Of a stretch of 64,000 nucleotides of DNA, positions 48,774 through 56,970 are shown piece by piece. Positions within the stretch are counted from its first letter, which is position 1; each line of letters opens with the position of its first letter. The notes under the pieces were generated by a model that ran no database searches, was not told the DNA's origin, and was given only the letters and a program-made list of their open reading frames with translations. Source of the DNA: Mesobacillus maritimus (GTDB lineage Bacteria; Bacillota; Bacilli; Bacillales; Cytobacillaceae); contig NZ_JACWFH010000012.1 in NCBI RefSeq assembly GCF_019749255.1, positions 1 to 64,000 on the forward strand, given 5' to 3'. Position numbers and translations under genes: made by a program.

Positions 48774-48801
48774 TTTTGTACGTACAAGATATTGTACAAT
48801 A
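48774..48801. promoter_or_regulatory. Upstream AraR box and adjacent palindrome
   Basis: TTTTGTACGTACAAGA (48774-48789) is the closest AraR-consensus match in the window, 72 bases from the promoter box. It is followed by the 12-base palindrome TATTGTACAATA (48790-48801). Confidence 0.8.
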
Positions 48802-48863
48802 AGATCTTCTATTGGGGCCTTTTCATCTAAGCCTAAGAGTTCGTTTATATGTTCATGCGTAAG

Positions 48864-50012
48864 TTAATTAGAGTAACTAAGGGGCAACTGAAGGTTCTTC
48901 GTCATTTCTTTTATCGAATTTCGATGAACAATGGTAGGCTCAAAATGAAAGGATTCATCCATTGTACCGACCGCTTTTTGATTGGATTTCCCTTCAACTA
49001 ATTGAATGATTTTTGTAGCTGCCATCTCACCTAGTTCATTCTTGGGATGCCTTACAGTTGTTAATTTCACCTCTGAAATATCAGCAAAAAACGAATCATC
49101 AAACCCTATAATGGATAGATCCTCGGGTACACGTAGATTATTTTGTCTTAGCACATCGATTAATTTCAACGCAAGTTCATCGTTATAACAAACAATGCCA
49201 GTCGGAACCTCTGATGACTTTTTAATAATAGTTTCTAATCCTTTAATAGGTTTACTCATTTTTTCGCCTGTTGAATACGTTACAATATGTTTCGGATTAA
49301 TCGGAACTCCATTTTCACGCATAGCCTTTAAATAACCTTTCATCCTTTTTAACCCTTGTAAATCGTCTGTTTTAAAGAAACCTATTATATTTCTATGACC
49401 TAAACCTATTAAATGGTTAGCCTGAATATATCCTCCCTTTACATCATCTAATAAAACACTTACTGGTTCTAACTCATCATAAGCAGCATTAATCATGACA
49501 TAAGGAATCTTTAAGGCTTCTAATTGTAAATAATAAATAATATTAGGATTAGAGATTGCACTTTTTGTCGGCTCAACAATTACGCCATCAAATCGTTGGG
49601 CGATAATGGTTTCTAATATCTTTCTTTCGTTTTCATGATCGTTATTTGTACTAAATAGACTCACCTGGTAGCCTTCTTGACTTAATACACTCTCTGCTCC
49701 ACGGATAATAGAAGGGAAGATATAATCTGAAATATAGGTCACAATGATGGCAATATTTCTTTTATTGGGTGTAGTGGGAGCCTTGATTTCAGTTTCTGTT
49801 CGCTCAGAGACATACGTACCTGCTCCTTGCTCTTTATAAAGCCATCCTTCACTTACTAATTCTCCTAAGGCTAGCCTAATTGTATGTCTGCTATAATTGA
49901 ACCGCTCCATCAACTCAGTTTCTGATGGTATCTTCTGTTTTGACTCAAAAGTACCGCATAATATTTCGGACTTTATCCAATTTTTAACCTTGCTGTATTT
50001 TGTTCCATTCAC
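48864..50012 (-). CDS. Second AraR paralogue, GntR/LacI-hybrid repressor
   Basis: 382 residues from GTG 50012, which has GGAGT 8 bases upstream; the frame is open further 5' but without a ribosome site. N-terminal GntR winged helix (SKVKNWIKSEILCGTFESKQ, FNYSRHTIRLALGELVSEGW), then a LacI-type domain beginning RNIAIIVTYISDYIFPSIIR and containing EDLSIIGFDDSFFADISEVK. It aligns throughout with the first AraR but is clearly diverged, so it is an old duplicate or a separately acquired copy. It lies just upstream of, and in line with, the oligosaccharide operon; an AraR box overlaps its own promoter. Possibly specialised for that operon. Confidence 0.88.
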   Translation of the reverse strand: MNGTKYSKVKNWIKSEILCGTFESKQKIPSETELMERFNYSRHTIRLALGELVSEGWLYKEQGAGTYVSERTETEIKAPTTPNKRNIAIIVTYISDYIFPSIIRGAESVLSQEGYQVSLFSTNNDHENERKILETIIAQRFDGVIVEPTKSAISNPNIIYYLQLEALKIPYVMINAAYDELEPVSVLLDDVKGGYIQANHLIGLGHRNIIGFFKTDDLQGLKRMKGYLKAMRENGVPINPKHIVTYSTGEKMSKPIKGLETIIKKSSEVPTGIVCYNDELALKLIDVLRQNNLRVPEDLSIIGFDDSFFADISEVKLTTVRHPKNELGEMAATKIIQLVEGKSNQKAVGTMDESFHFEPTIVHRNSIKEMTKNLQLPLSYSN

Positions 50013-50043
50013 AAAAAAACACTCCATCCATCCACAGGAATAA

Positions 50044-50059
50044 ATTTGTTCGTACAAGT
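50044..50059 (-). promoter_or_regulatory. AraR box at the second araR promoter
   Basis: ATTTGTTCGTACAAGT differs from the AraR consensus at two positions and overlaps the -10 region (TTATACT on the minus strand). A weaker match (TAGTTCGTACAACTT) lies at 50192-50206. The rest of 50070-50340 has no gene. Confidence 0.75.
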
Positions 50060-50341
50060 ATAATATCATATTTCATCTTTTTTTATAACAAGTACTGAAA
50101 CTATATAATGACTGGGGTGGTGCAGCATTTGTCTACCTTACTTTTAAAATGCGCATGTCTAGATATGGTTTCTTACACTTTTGATCTTAACTAGTTCGTA
50201 CAACTTTTTTCCCTGTAAAGAGAAGGACATATGACTATGAATTGTTGGATGAACCCCTTTCACAGAACCTACTAAACAAAACGTATGGTTATTATGACCT
50301 AATCTAATCACCCCTTCGATACTTTCGACCTAAGTAAAAAT

Positions 50342-50366
50342 AAAACCGGTGAGGCTACCCACCGGC
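50342..50366 (-). terminator. Terminator of the aldo/keto reductase gene
   Basis: Stem CCGGTG/CACCGG followed on the minus strand by GTTTTATTTTTA; distantly resembles the CCGGTTGGG hairpins. Confidence 0.65.
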
Positions 50367-50445
50367 ATTTACTTTACTATACTAGGAAAAGGATAGATTC
50401 TTCTTGATGCTATCCCTAACTCCAGCTGTTTTCTCTTCCAATCCA

Positions 50446-51420
50446 CTACCTTGCAGGTGAAAAGTCTTTCACCTCTTCAAGAATTACCTCAATTTCAGAT
50501 AAAACGTCATCTGTCAGAACCACATCGACTGCCTTTACGTTTTCTTCAACCTGTGATGGCCTGCTCGCTCCGATAATGGCAGAGCTGATTTCTTGGTGAC
50601 TTAATATCCATGCTAAAGATAATTGACTTAATGTAAGATCCATCTCACTCGCTAACGTATTTAATCTTTGAACACACTCTAATACGTCATTTTGAAAATA
50701 ACTGTTTATCACAAAATTTGTTGTATCATTTGCTGCTCTGCTGTCCACAGGTTTTTCACTGTTCGGTTTGTATTTACCTGTTAACACTCCTTGAGCTAAT
50801 GGAGAGAACACAATTTGACTCATCCCATTTTTATGGGAAACATCGATAATCTCATCTTCTATGTAACGCTCAAGCATATTGTAGATCGGCTGGTTCGAGA
50901 TAAGCGGTCTTAATTTATGTTCTTTACGAATTCCAGCGGCCTGTTCAATCTGCGCAGCACTCCATTCACTTACACCGGTATACAAGACCTTCCCTTGCCT
51001 GACCAGGTCATCTAGTGCATACAACGTTTCTTCCATCGGTACCTCAGGGTCAAAACGGTGACATTGATATAAATCGATATAATCCATTCCTAATCGTTTT
51101 AAACTAGCATCACATTGTTCAATGATATGTTTTCTGGAGAGCCCGCGATCATTTGGACCTTCCCCCATTGGAAAGAAAACCTTTGTCGCCACAACATAAC
51201 TACTCCTTGGATACGCTTTCAAACCTTCCCCAAGAACTTCCTCCGCTTTGCCTCGTTCATAGGCATTGGCTGTATCAAAAAAGTTAATCCCTAATTCATA
51301 CGCTCTCTTAATACAATCATAGGCTGTTTGGTCTTGAACAGTCTTTCCATAGGTTAACCAGCTGCCTAATGCAATTTCACTTACTTTCAAGCCACTATTG
51401 CCTACTCTACGGTACTTCAT
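50446..51420 (-). CDS. Aldo/keto reductase (YghZ / Kv-beta-like group)
   Basis: 324 residues, (beta/alpha)8 barrel. Catalytic tetrad visible: Asp and Tyr in NFFDTANAYERGKAE near 50, Lys in VVATKVFFPM near 80, His in LYQCHRFDPEVP near 120. NADPH loop SAIIGASRPSQVEENV near 285. AGGAGG-like site before the ATG. General carbonyl reductase; the physiological substrate is unknown. Confidence 0.9.
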   Translation of the reverse strand: MKYRRVGNSGLKVSEIALGSWLTYGKTVQDQTAYDCIKRAYELGINFFDTANAYERGKAEEVLGEGLKAYPRSSYVVATKVFFPMGEGPNDRGLSRKHIIEQCDASLKRLGMDYIDLYQCHRFDPEVPMEETLYALDDLVRQGKVLYTGVSEWSAAQIEQAAGIRKEHKLRPLISNQPIYNMLERYIEDEIIDVSHKNGMSQIVFSPLAQGVLTGKYKPNSEKPVDSRAANDTTNFVINSYFQNDVLECVQRLNTLASEMDLTLSQLSLAWILSHQEISSAIIGASRPSQVEENVKAVDVVLTDDVLSEIEVILEEVKDFSPAR

Positions 51421-51506
51421 TCGAAAATCCTCCCTTGAATCATTAAGTCTAGTAAACTCTCTTTATCCATCATATAAAACCTACAGCTCGATTACAATAA
51501 ATGGTT

Positions 51507-51533
51507 GAGACAAGGGGACAGGTTCACTGTCCC
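51507..51533. repeat. GGGACA palindrome family, copy 14 (reverse orientation)
   Basis: GAGACAAGGGGACAGG then TTCACTGTCCC. Confidence 0.8.
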
Positions 51534-51611
51534 AGTTTTATCGAGCTTGTAAGGCTCAAACATTCTATGAAACTATTGGACACTGCGCCCTTTCTCCCCC
51601 GTCATTCCAAA

Positions 51612-51652
51612 ATGAAAGGCCTGGCAAGTGGTTGGCTTGCCAGGCCTTTCAT
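51612..51652. terminator. 17-bp perfect hairpin terminator of the zinc-ribbon/NagZ operon
   Basis: Arms ATGAAAGGCCTGGCAAG and CTTGCCAGGCCTTTCAT with a 7-base loop. Lies between the reductase gene and the end of the four-gene envelope operon; symmetrical, so it may act both ways. Other sequence in 51421-51758 holds only two GGGACA elements. Confidence 0.8.
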
Positions 51653-51707
51653 CTAAACTCTCTATTTAGGTAGTGAAACATCTTGGTTCTCTCGATTCAC
51701 CCTTTAC

Positions 51708-51730
51708 GGGACAGTGTCTCTGTCTACCCC
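51708..51730. repeat. GGGACA palindrome family, decayed copy
   Basis: GGGACAGTGTCTCTGTCTACCC, shortened and mutated. Confidence 0.5.
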
Positions 51731-51758
51731 AACTGAAACGTGAGCAAGTAACCTTGTC

Positions 51759-53021
51759 TCACCTCATCTTATACCTCAAGATGCGCTTCACAGATTCATC
51801 GATTCGTTCCTCAGATAGTTTGTTTGTTTCAACCGCTTCGCGGATGCCTTGAATGACTTGCTTCTGGCTTTCAAAGGTATGACAAACTAAGAGAAGATCA
51901 TTTCCTGCATGGACGGCGCTATAGCCTAAATCCTTATAGGTAAAATATTTGTTCACGGCGCCCATTTCGAGGTCATCAGTGACGACAATCCCATTGTAAC
52001 CAAGTTTTCCCCGTAAAAGGTCTTGGATAATAACAGGTGAAATGCTTGCTGGGTTATCCTCGTCATAAGCTGGGTATTTCAGATGTGTGACCATGACAAA
52101 AAGCTGTTCGTGGTCCATGGTCTCAATGATCTTTTTAAAAGGATAGATGTCCTTGTTTTCCAGGTCTAATTGATTCGCGTCGACGGAGGATGTTTCGTAA
52201 TGCGGATCGATATTGCTACGGCCATTCCCTGGAAAGTGCTTGATTGTCGCCGCAACCCCGGCATCATTCAGCCCCTGAATCGCTTGCGTCCCAAGTGCTT
52301 CAGCTTTCTTTGGGTCTTCTCCAAACGAGCGGCTGTCGGTCGCAGATAAATCGAGGACCGGGGCATGGTTGACATCAATTCCCATCTCTACTAGTTCTTC
52401 GCCCGTTTGGAAATTGGTATCGTAAACTGCACTTGCGTCCCCCCGCATACCGAGCTCCTGCTGGGACGGTTTAACGGCAACTTGATCTCTCATTCGGACA
52501 ATCTGCCCGCCTTCTTGGTCAATCGTAATCATGAGCGGAATAGGCTGGTCATTTTCAGACGCCAACTGCTGCAGGTCCTCCGTTAATTGCGATACCTGCT
52601 CTTTTGACTCCATATTGCGGTCATATAAAATCACCCCGCCCACCTTATATTCCTGAATCATGCTACGAATATGGGGATTTACCTGTTTGCTGTGAAACCC
52701 AACGACTAGAAGCTGACCAATTTTTTCTTCAAGCGTCATCTTTGCAACGAGTTTCTCAATTACGTCTTCCTTTGGTAAAAAGGTTGATTCCGCCTCCTCA
52801 GGTTCTTCCTCAGTCTCGACCTCCTCCTCCACTTCTTGATTCTCTTCAGGTTTTGATTGCGAAGGGGGTTGGGTTTCAGGTTCCTTTACACTCTGCTCTG
52901 ACTCATGATGATTTTCTTCAACAAAGTCTGGCTGCTGGGATGCCACACATCCTCCCAGCAAAACCACCATGACCAGACCTAGAATAAAATATAAAAAGGT
53001 TCTTCGGTTTATTTGCATCAT
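51759..53021 (-). CDS. GH3 beta-N-acetylhexosaminidase-like lipoprotein (NagZ-like)
   Basis: 420 residues. Signal MMQINRRTFLYFILGLVMVV ends in lipobox LGGC; an acidic E/P-rich linker (about 30-85) precedes the GH3 barrel. Catalytic-region motifs: IDQEGGQIVRM near 170, IKHFPGNGRSNIDPHYETS near 240 (family KHFPGHGDTxxDSH, here GNGRSN), and nucleophile region VVTDDLEMGAV near 350. The HGD triad His is Asn here, so activity may be altered. Would remove N-acetylglucosamine from muropeptides outside the cell. Overlaps the preceding gene by 4 bases (ATGA). Confidence 0.85.
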   Translation of the reverse strand: MMQINRRTFLYFILGLVMVVLLGGCVASQQPDFVEENHHESEQSVKEPETQPPSQSKPEENQEVEEEVETEEEPEEAESTFLPKEDVIEKLVAKMTLEEKIGQLLVVGFHSKQVNPHIRSMIQEYKVGGVILYDRNMESKEQVSQLTEDLQQLASENDQPIPLMITIDQEGGQIVRMRDQVAVKPSQQELGMRGDASAVYDTNFQTGEELVEMGIDVNHAPVLDLSATDSRSFGEDPKKAEALGTQAIQGLNDAGVAATIKHFPGNGRSNIDPHYETSSVDANQLDLENKDIYPFKKIIETMDHEQLFVMVTHLKYPAYDEDNPASISPVIIQDLLRGKLGYNGIVVTDDLEMGAVNKYFTYKDLGYSAVHAGNDLLLVCHTFESQKQVIQGIREAVETNKLSEERIDESVKRILRYKMR

Positions 53022-54502
53022 TCAGTCCAGGATGCTGTTTTCTTGATATCTGCACTATGAAGCTTCCAGCCATCGCTCTCCTTTATCAGTTTCCAACTTC
53101 CCTTCCATTCTTGAACCAATATACTTCCATCAGATTGATGATCATAAGATGTCATCTCCATGTATGCCTTTGCGCTACCTCCATTCATATCCGTTACATT
53201 CAACATGGTCACAACGTCTTGAATATTATTTTTCAACCCCTTTTCCCAGCCCGCATAGGTTACTTTGGACTTGCGCTCGGATGAAAACAACTCATAAGCT
53301 GCGCGATAATTATCTTCCGAAATACTGTTGTAATGACTTAAAATAGCCTCTTGAATGGCATAGTCATCAGTAGGATACGTTCCTTCACTCCACCCACTAT
53401 TTTGCGAGGAATGATTGTTAATCACGACCTTGACTGGTTCTTGTGCTGGCTTTGGTTCTGGCTTAGGATCCGGCTTTGACTCTGGCTCCGGTTCTGGTTC
53501 TTGATAATCAATCGCCAAATTGGCTTGGGTCACCTTCTCTGTTAACTGAATTTCATCACTCTTTCTCACTTTATCGTTAAACTTCTTCTGTACCGAAACT
53601 TTGACAGACCCGTCTAGCGGAACAGGTCCAATTTCAGCTAATTCACCTATTTGCATCTTGGTGCTCTGATTATTCACATACAAAATGGCATCCTCATAAT
53701 TCGAAGCAACTGGAATAAAGTAATCTCCCCACTGAAAATCAAGGCTAGCGGATTCGTTCTCGAAATCCGCGGTATCGATTTTTTCCTGCTGCTCCACTTT
53801 TCCATAATCCCCCGCATACACAGCTTTTATCGTGTATTCACCCGGCAAAAGCGGACCGAACGTTTCCTCATCCTCAATGGTTCCTGCTTGTTCATTATTA
53901 ATATATATATTTGTTTGGTCTAAATCTGATGCTACATCTAGATAAAAGGTTTGGATTTTCACAGCATAGTCATCAAAAACAACCCACTTTGACCCATTTT
54001 CCATTAGCTCGACTATTGGGGGCGTTTCTGACTCTTTTTTAGAAAAGACATTTCCTTCTACCTTCTTCGCATCTTTTCTTAATCCTTCTGAAATCGATGC
54101 TAGGACACGGGGATGTTCATCCACATAAGTTAAAAACGTTTTTATTTGAGTTTCGTCAACTTCTTCGTATTCACCCTGGCCACTATTGACTATCTTGGCA
54201 ACGGTAGCGCTATCTTTTGTTTTAACTGCTTCAATAAAGGCATCGGCAACAGTCATTGGTGCAGTCATATGCCTGCCGATAAAATAACCCGAGACCAATA
54301 ACGCTAATACAAGGACCCCTACTAATGCGAAAAGCTTTGATTTTTTATTTTTAAAAATAGGCTGCCTAGGGTTGCTGGAGGTTCTGGTATTTTCGCTTTT
54401 AGAAGATACTGCCGCTTGGGTCCGCTCCACTTTTCCCCCACATTGCGGACAAAAATCTTGGTTATGATCTAGCTTCGCTCCACACTCTCGACAGAAATCC
54501 AT
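53018..54502 (-). CDS. TcaA/YvbJ-like zinc-ribbon membrane protein
   Basis: 494 residues. N-terminal zinc ribbon (CRECGAKL..FCPQCGGK, residues 4-24), one membrane helix (LFALVGVLVLALLVSGYFIG, about 57-77), then extracellular TcaA-type domains and an NTF2-like C-terminal domain (IQEAILSHYNSISEDNYRAA onward). A PEPEPEPESKPDPKPEP linker near 340-365 separates them. TcaA affects glycopeptide resistance in Staphylococcus; YvbJ is the uncharacterised Bacillus relative. AAAGGAGTG ribosome site. Translationally coupled to the NagZ-like gene. Confidence 0.8.
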   Translation of the reverse strand: MDFCRECGAKLDHNQDFCPQCGGKVERTQAAVSSKSENTRTSSNPRQPIFKNKKSKLFALVGVLVLALLVSGYFIGRHMTAPMTVADAFIEAVKTKDSATVAKIVNSGQGEYEEVDETQIKTFLTYVDEHPRVLASISEGLRKDAKKVEGNVFSKKESETPPIVELMENGSKWVVFDDYAVKIQTFYLDVASDLDQTNIYINNEQAGTIEDEETFGPLLPGEYTIKAVYAGDYGKVEQQEKIDTADFENESASLDFQWGDYFIPVASNYEDAILYVNNQSTKMQIGELAEIGPVPLDGSVKVSVQKKFNDKVRKSDEIQLTEKVTQANLAIDYQEPEPEPESKPDPKPEPKPAQEPVKVVINNHSSQNSGWSEGTYPTDDYAIQEAILSHYNSISEDNYRAAYELFSSERKSKVTYAGWEKGLKNNIQDVVTMLNVTDMNGGSAKAYMEMTSYDHQSDGSILVQEWKGSWKLIKESDGWKLHSADIKKTASWTE

Positions 54503-54546
54503 CCCATCACTCCTTTATTCTTTTAACCGAAAAAATAGGAATAAAT

Positions 54547-56178
54547 TTATGATTTAAGTTTGCGTACCCATGTCCCTGCGTAGGAGAAGAAAAACGCAAC
54601 TATGAAGCTCCGAATCAGAACACCCACACCGCTAAACCCTAGCGAAGCGCTCACCTCTTCACTGCCATAACCAGTTTCGCTGATTTTCACAGCAAAGCTA
54701 AGATCAGTGAAGTGAGCCAAACCACCCATACATATCGAATACACCAGACTAAAGACCGCCACTTGTTTCAGCTGATTTTCATGCCCTTTTGCCATCTGAT
54801 AGCCAGCCCAGACAAATAATAAAATTGGTAAAAGCAACGCGATTTTGAGAGATAAGCCGAGACTGCTTCCTTCAAGCATTTGTTGGAGGAAGAAAATCTC
54901 ACTTTCTTGTTCTCCACTGCTAGTCAGACCTTTAAAAATGGAATAGCCAAGGGACATCTCTTCACCGTCATCTTTTGCCGTTAAGTGGAATGGAGCCCCA
55001 TGCAACAAGTTCCACACATAATTACTTAACTGGGCGGATAGGGACACCACAAACAAAGAACTTTTTTCTAGCAATGTTTCGATCCCACTGCCAGCTAAAA
55101 ACATCCCCAGGCTGTCTTTCAACTCATGAACCTTGGTTGCAAAGTAAACCGTAAACACAACAAACAACAAAGTCATTCCGCGTACCATCGTCGAGAATGC
55201 CTGGTGCACGGCTACACCATAAGGCATTAGGTCTGGTAAGTGCCCAGTGATTTTACGGTAATTCCGTGAAAATAAAACCCCTAATCCGCCAAAAACCAAG
55301 GCAAAAAGAAAACTGATTAGAAGCGTACCTATAAAAGAATAGTTATTCGCCATTTGAATGTTCACATTGAAAAACTCACTGGCCATTTTCGCTTTATAAG
55401 AAAACCCCGCGAAAATGGAAACAATCGCTAGAATGACCGCAACGATCACTGCCATTGAAAGATTTAACCCTAGCAAACTCCCTTGTTTGTCACGGTTACG
55501 AGCACCAAGGACCGTGCCACCAATAAACAGAGAAACAAACGGAATGAGGATATAGAGGAAAGTTCCATTTGGAAGGTCAATACTCGCTCGAGTTGACCCA
55601 TCTACTCCGTCGCTACTCGTTGCTTCGAATTCAAAAGTTGAACCTTGCAGAGTTGAATACATCATAATATCGGTCAACCCAATGATGTTTGATAAATCAG
55701 GTACGTTCGCGTCGGTTTCTTCTCCCATCACCCCAAGGAACTCTGTTATTTCACTTAGTTCTGAATCTCCGGTGAGTAAGAGATCTGTCACATAGCTTTG
55801 CGACATGCTTAACACGCCAAATGAAATCACTGTTAAAATTACGATGGAAATAAAGGCTGGAATGATTGCCAGTTTCAAATTTTCAAGCGAGAATTTTGGT
55901 AAAGCTACCGGTGTTGTTGGGCTTTTCCTTTTAGTAGCCTGCTCTTTGTTTGATGGTTCTTGATATGCATGCTTTGCCTTCTTTGTATACAGCTTCAAAT
56001 CGGCCCCACAGGATAAGCAGTAATTTTGCCCCGAACCTCCTTCTGTTCCACAATCCTGGCAAAATTTTCGTTTTCCATTTAATTTAAAGTCCACACGTTC
56101 CTGCGAAAAGTACGTTCCATCATTTAGACAGTAATTCCCTAGGGATGGACATTTTTCACCGCATGTTTTACAAAACAT
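54547..56178 (-). CDS. Zinc-ribbon polytopic membrane protein of unknown function
   Basis: 543 residues. Two N-terminal zinc ribbons (CKTCGEKCPSLGNYC and CQDCGTEGGSGQNYCLSCG, residues 3-60), a basic linker, then about eight to ten helices between residues 100 and 540. No transporter motif is recognised. GGGAGG precedes the ATG. Second gene of the operon; like both neighbours it has zinc ribbons at the cytoplasmic end, suggesting a multi-protein membrane complex. Confidence 0.7.
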   Translation of the reverse strand: MFCKTCGEKCPSLGNYCLNDGTYFSQERVDFKLNGKRKFCQDCGTEGGSGQNYCLSCGADLKLYTKKAKHAYQEPSNKEQATKRKSPTTPVALPKFSLENLKLAIIPAFISIVILTVISFGVLSMSQSYVTDLLLTGDSELSEITEFLGVMGEETDANVPDLSNIIGLTDIMMYSTLQGSTFEFEATSSDGVDGSTRASIDLPNGTFLYILIPFVSLFIGGTVLGARNRDKQGSLLGLNLSMAVIVAVILAIVSIFAGFSYKAKMASEFFNVNIQMANNYSFIGTLLISFLFALVFGGLGVLFSRNYRKITGHLPDLMPYGVAVHQAFSTMVRGMTLLFVVFTVYFATKVHELKDSLGMFLAGSGIETLLEKSSLFVVSLSAQLSNYVWNLLHGAPFHLTAKDDGEEMSLGYSIFKGLTSSGEQESEIFFLQQMLEGSSLGLSLKIALLLPILLFVWAGYQMAKGHENQLKQVAVFSLVYSICMGGLAHFTDLSFAVKISETGYGSEEVSASLGFSGVGVLIRSFIVAFFFSYAGTWVRKLKS

Positions 56179-56194
56179 GTATTCACCACCTCCC

Positions 56195-56686
56195 TTACCC
56201 AGCTAATACATTCCCACAGCATCCGCAAAATGTTGCATGAACAGGTACATGTTCTTCACAGGTCGGACAGGGAGCCTTTTCTACGTTCTCCTCCCCTTTT
56301 GCCTCTTCGACCTTCGAACCACATGCTCCGCAAAACTTATCGCCTGGAAGAATGGGGGTATTGCAACTTGGGCACGAAAGGTTATGAATGGATTTCTTCT
56401 GTAATTTTTCTAATTCTACCTCTGCACGATAGACCAGCTGGTCAAGCTTGATTACATCTTGAGTAATGGTTATTAGGTCAGCATCCTCATATTCACCGCT
56501 CCGTACTTTTTTATAAACGGCTTCTCCCAGTTTTTGAATGATTTCCGCCCGCTTTTCACTATTTTCCTGAATGACCCGTTTATACTGATTCATTTCCTGG
56601 GCCGTATGTAATTTCTGTTTCCCTTGTTGCAGAGAATCTTGAATTCTATTTAACCCTCCACCTAACTTTGATTGCAAATCGCTCAT
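56195..56686 (-). CDS. Coiled-coil protein with two C-terminal zinc ribbons
   Basis: 163 residues. Residues 1-95 are a charged helix/coiled coil (QSKLGGGLNRIQDSLQQGKQ, later ELEKLQKKS); two zinc ribbons follow (CPSCNTPILPGDKFCGACG, about 100-118, and CPTCEEHVPVHATFCGCCG, about 138-156). First gene of the four-gene operon, AAGGAGG before the ATG. Cytosolic; a plausible adaptor for the membrane zinc-ribbon proteins. Confidence 0.75.
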   Translation of the reverse strand: MSDLQSKLGGGLNRIQDSLQQGKQKLHTAQEMNQYKRVIQENSEKRAEIIQKLGEAVYKKVRSGEYEDADLITITQDVIKLDQLVYRAEVELEKLQKKSIHNLSCPSCNTPILPGDKFCGACGSKVEEAKGEENVEKAPCPTCEEHVPVHATFCGCCGNVLAG

Positions 56687-56816
56687 CTGGTATCCTCCTT
56701 TTTACCTATTACAGGTCTAAGAAAATGTGACCATTGGATTATATGCGCAGTTCACCATGAAAATGTCCCGTGAAACGGAGAGAGGAGAAGGAGCATTCCT
56801 TCCACTAACCACGGAA

Positions 56817-56844
56817 AAAGCGAGCCCGAATAGGGGCTCGCTTT
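56817..56844 (-). terminator. Terminator of the sigma-54-type regulator gene
   Basis: Perfect 11-bp stem AAAGCGAGCCC/GGGCTCGCTTT. On the minus strand it is followed by TTCCGTGG, so termination may rely on the stem; placed past the regulator stop. Confidence 0.65.
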
Positions 56845-56945
56845 GTTAAACGATTAGCTGATTTTCTCTACGAATGTTATTTCCCATGATTATCCTAAAC
56901 GAATACTCTACAAATCTAGATAGCAATCAATTGGTTAAGAGCACT

Positions 56946-56965
56946 GAAACAAGGTGCCTGTCCCA
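56946..56965. repeat. GGGACA palindrome family, truncated copy
   Basis: AAACAAGGTGCCTGTCCCA next to the regulator stop codon; the right arm is lost. Confidence 0.6.
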
Positions 56966-56970
56966 CTCCC

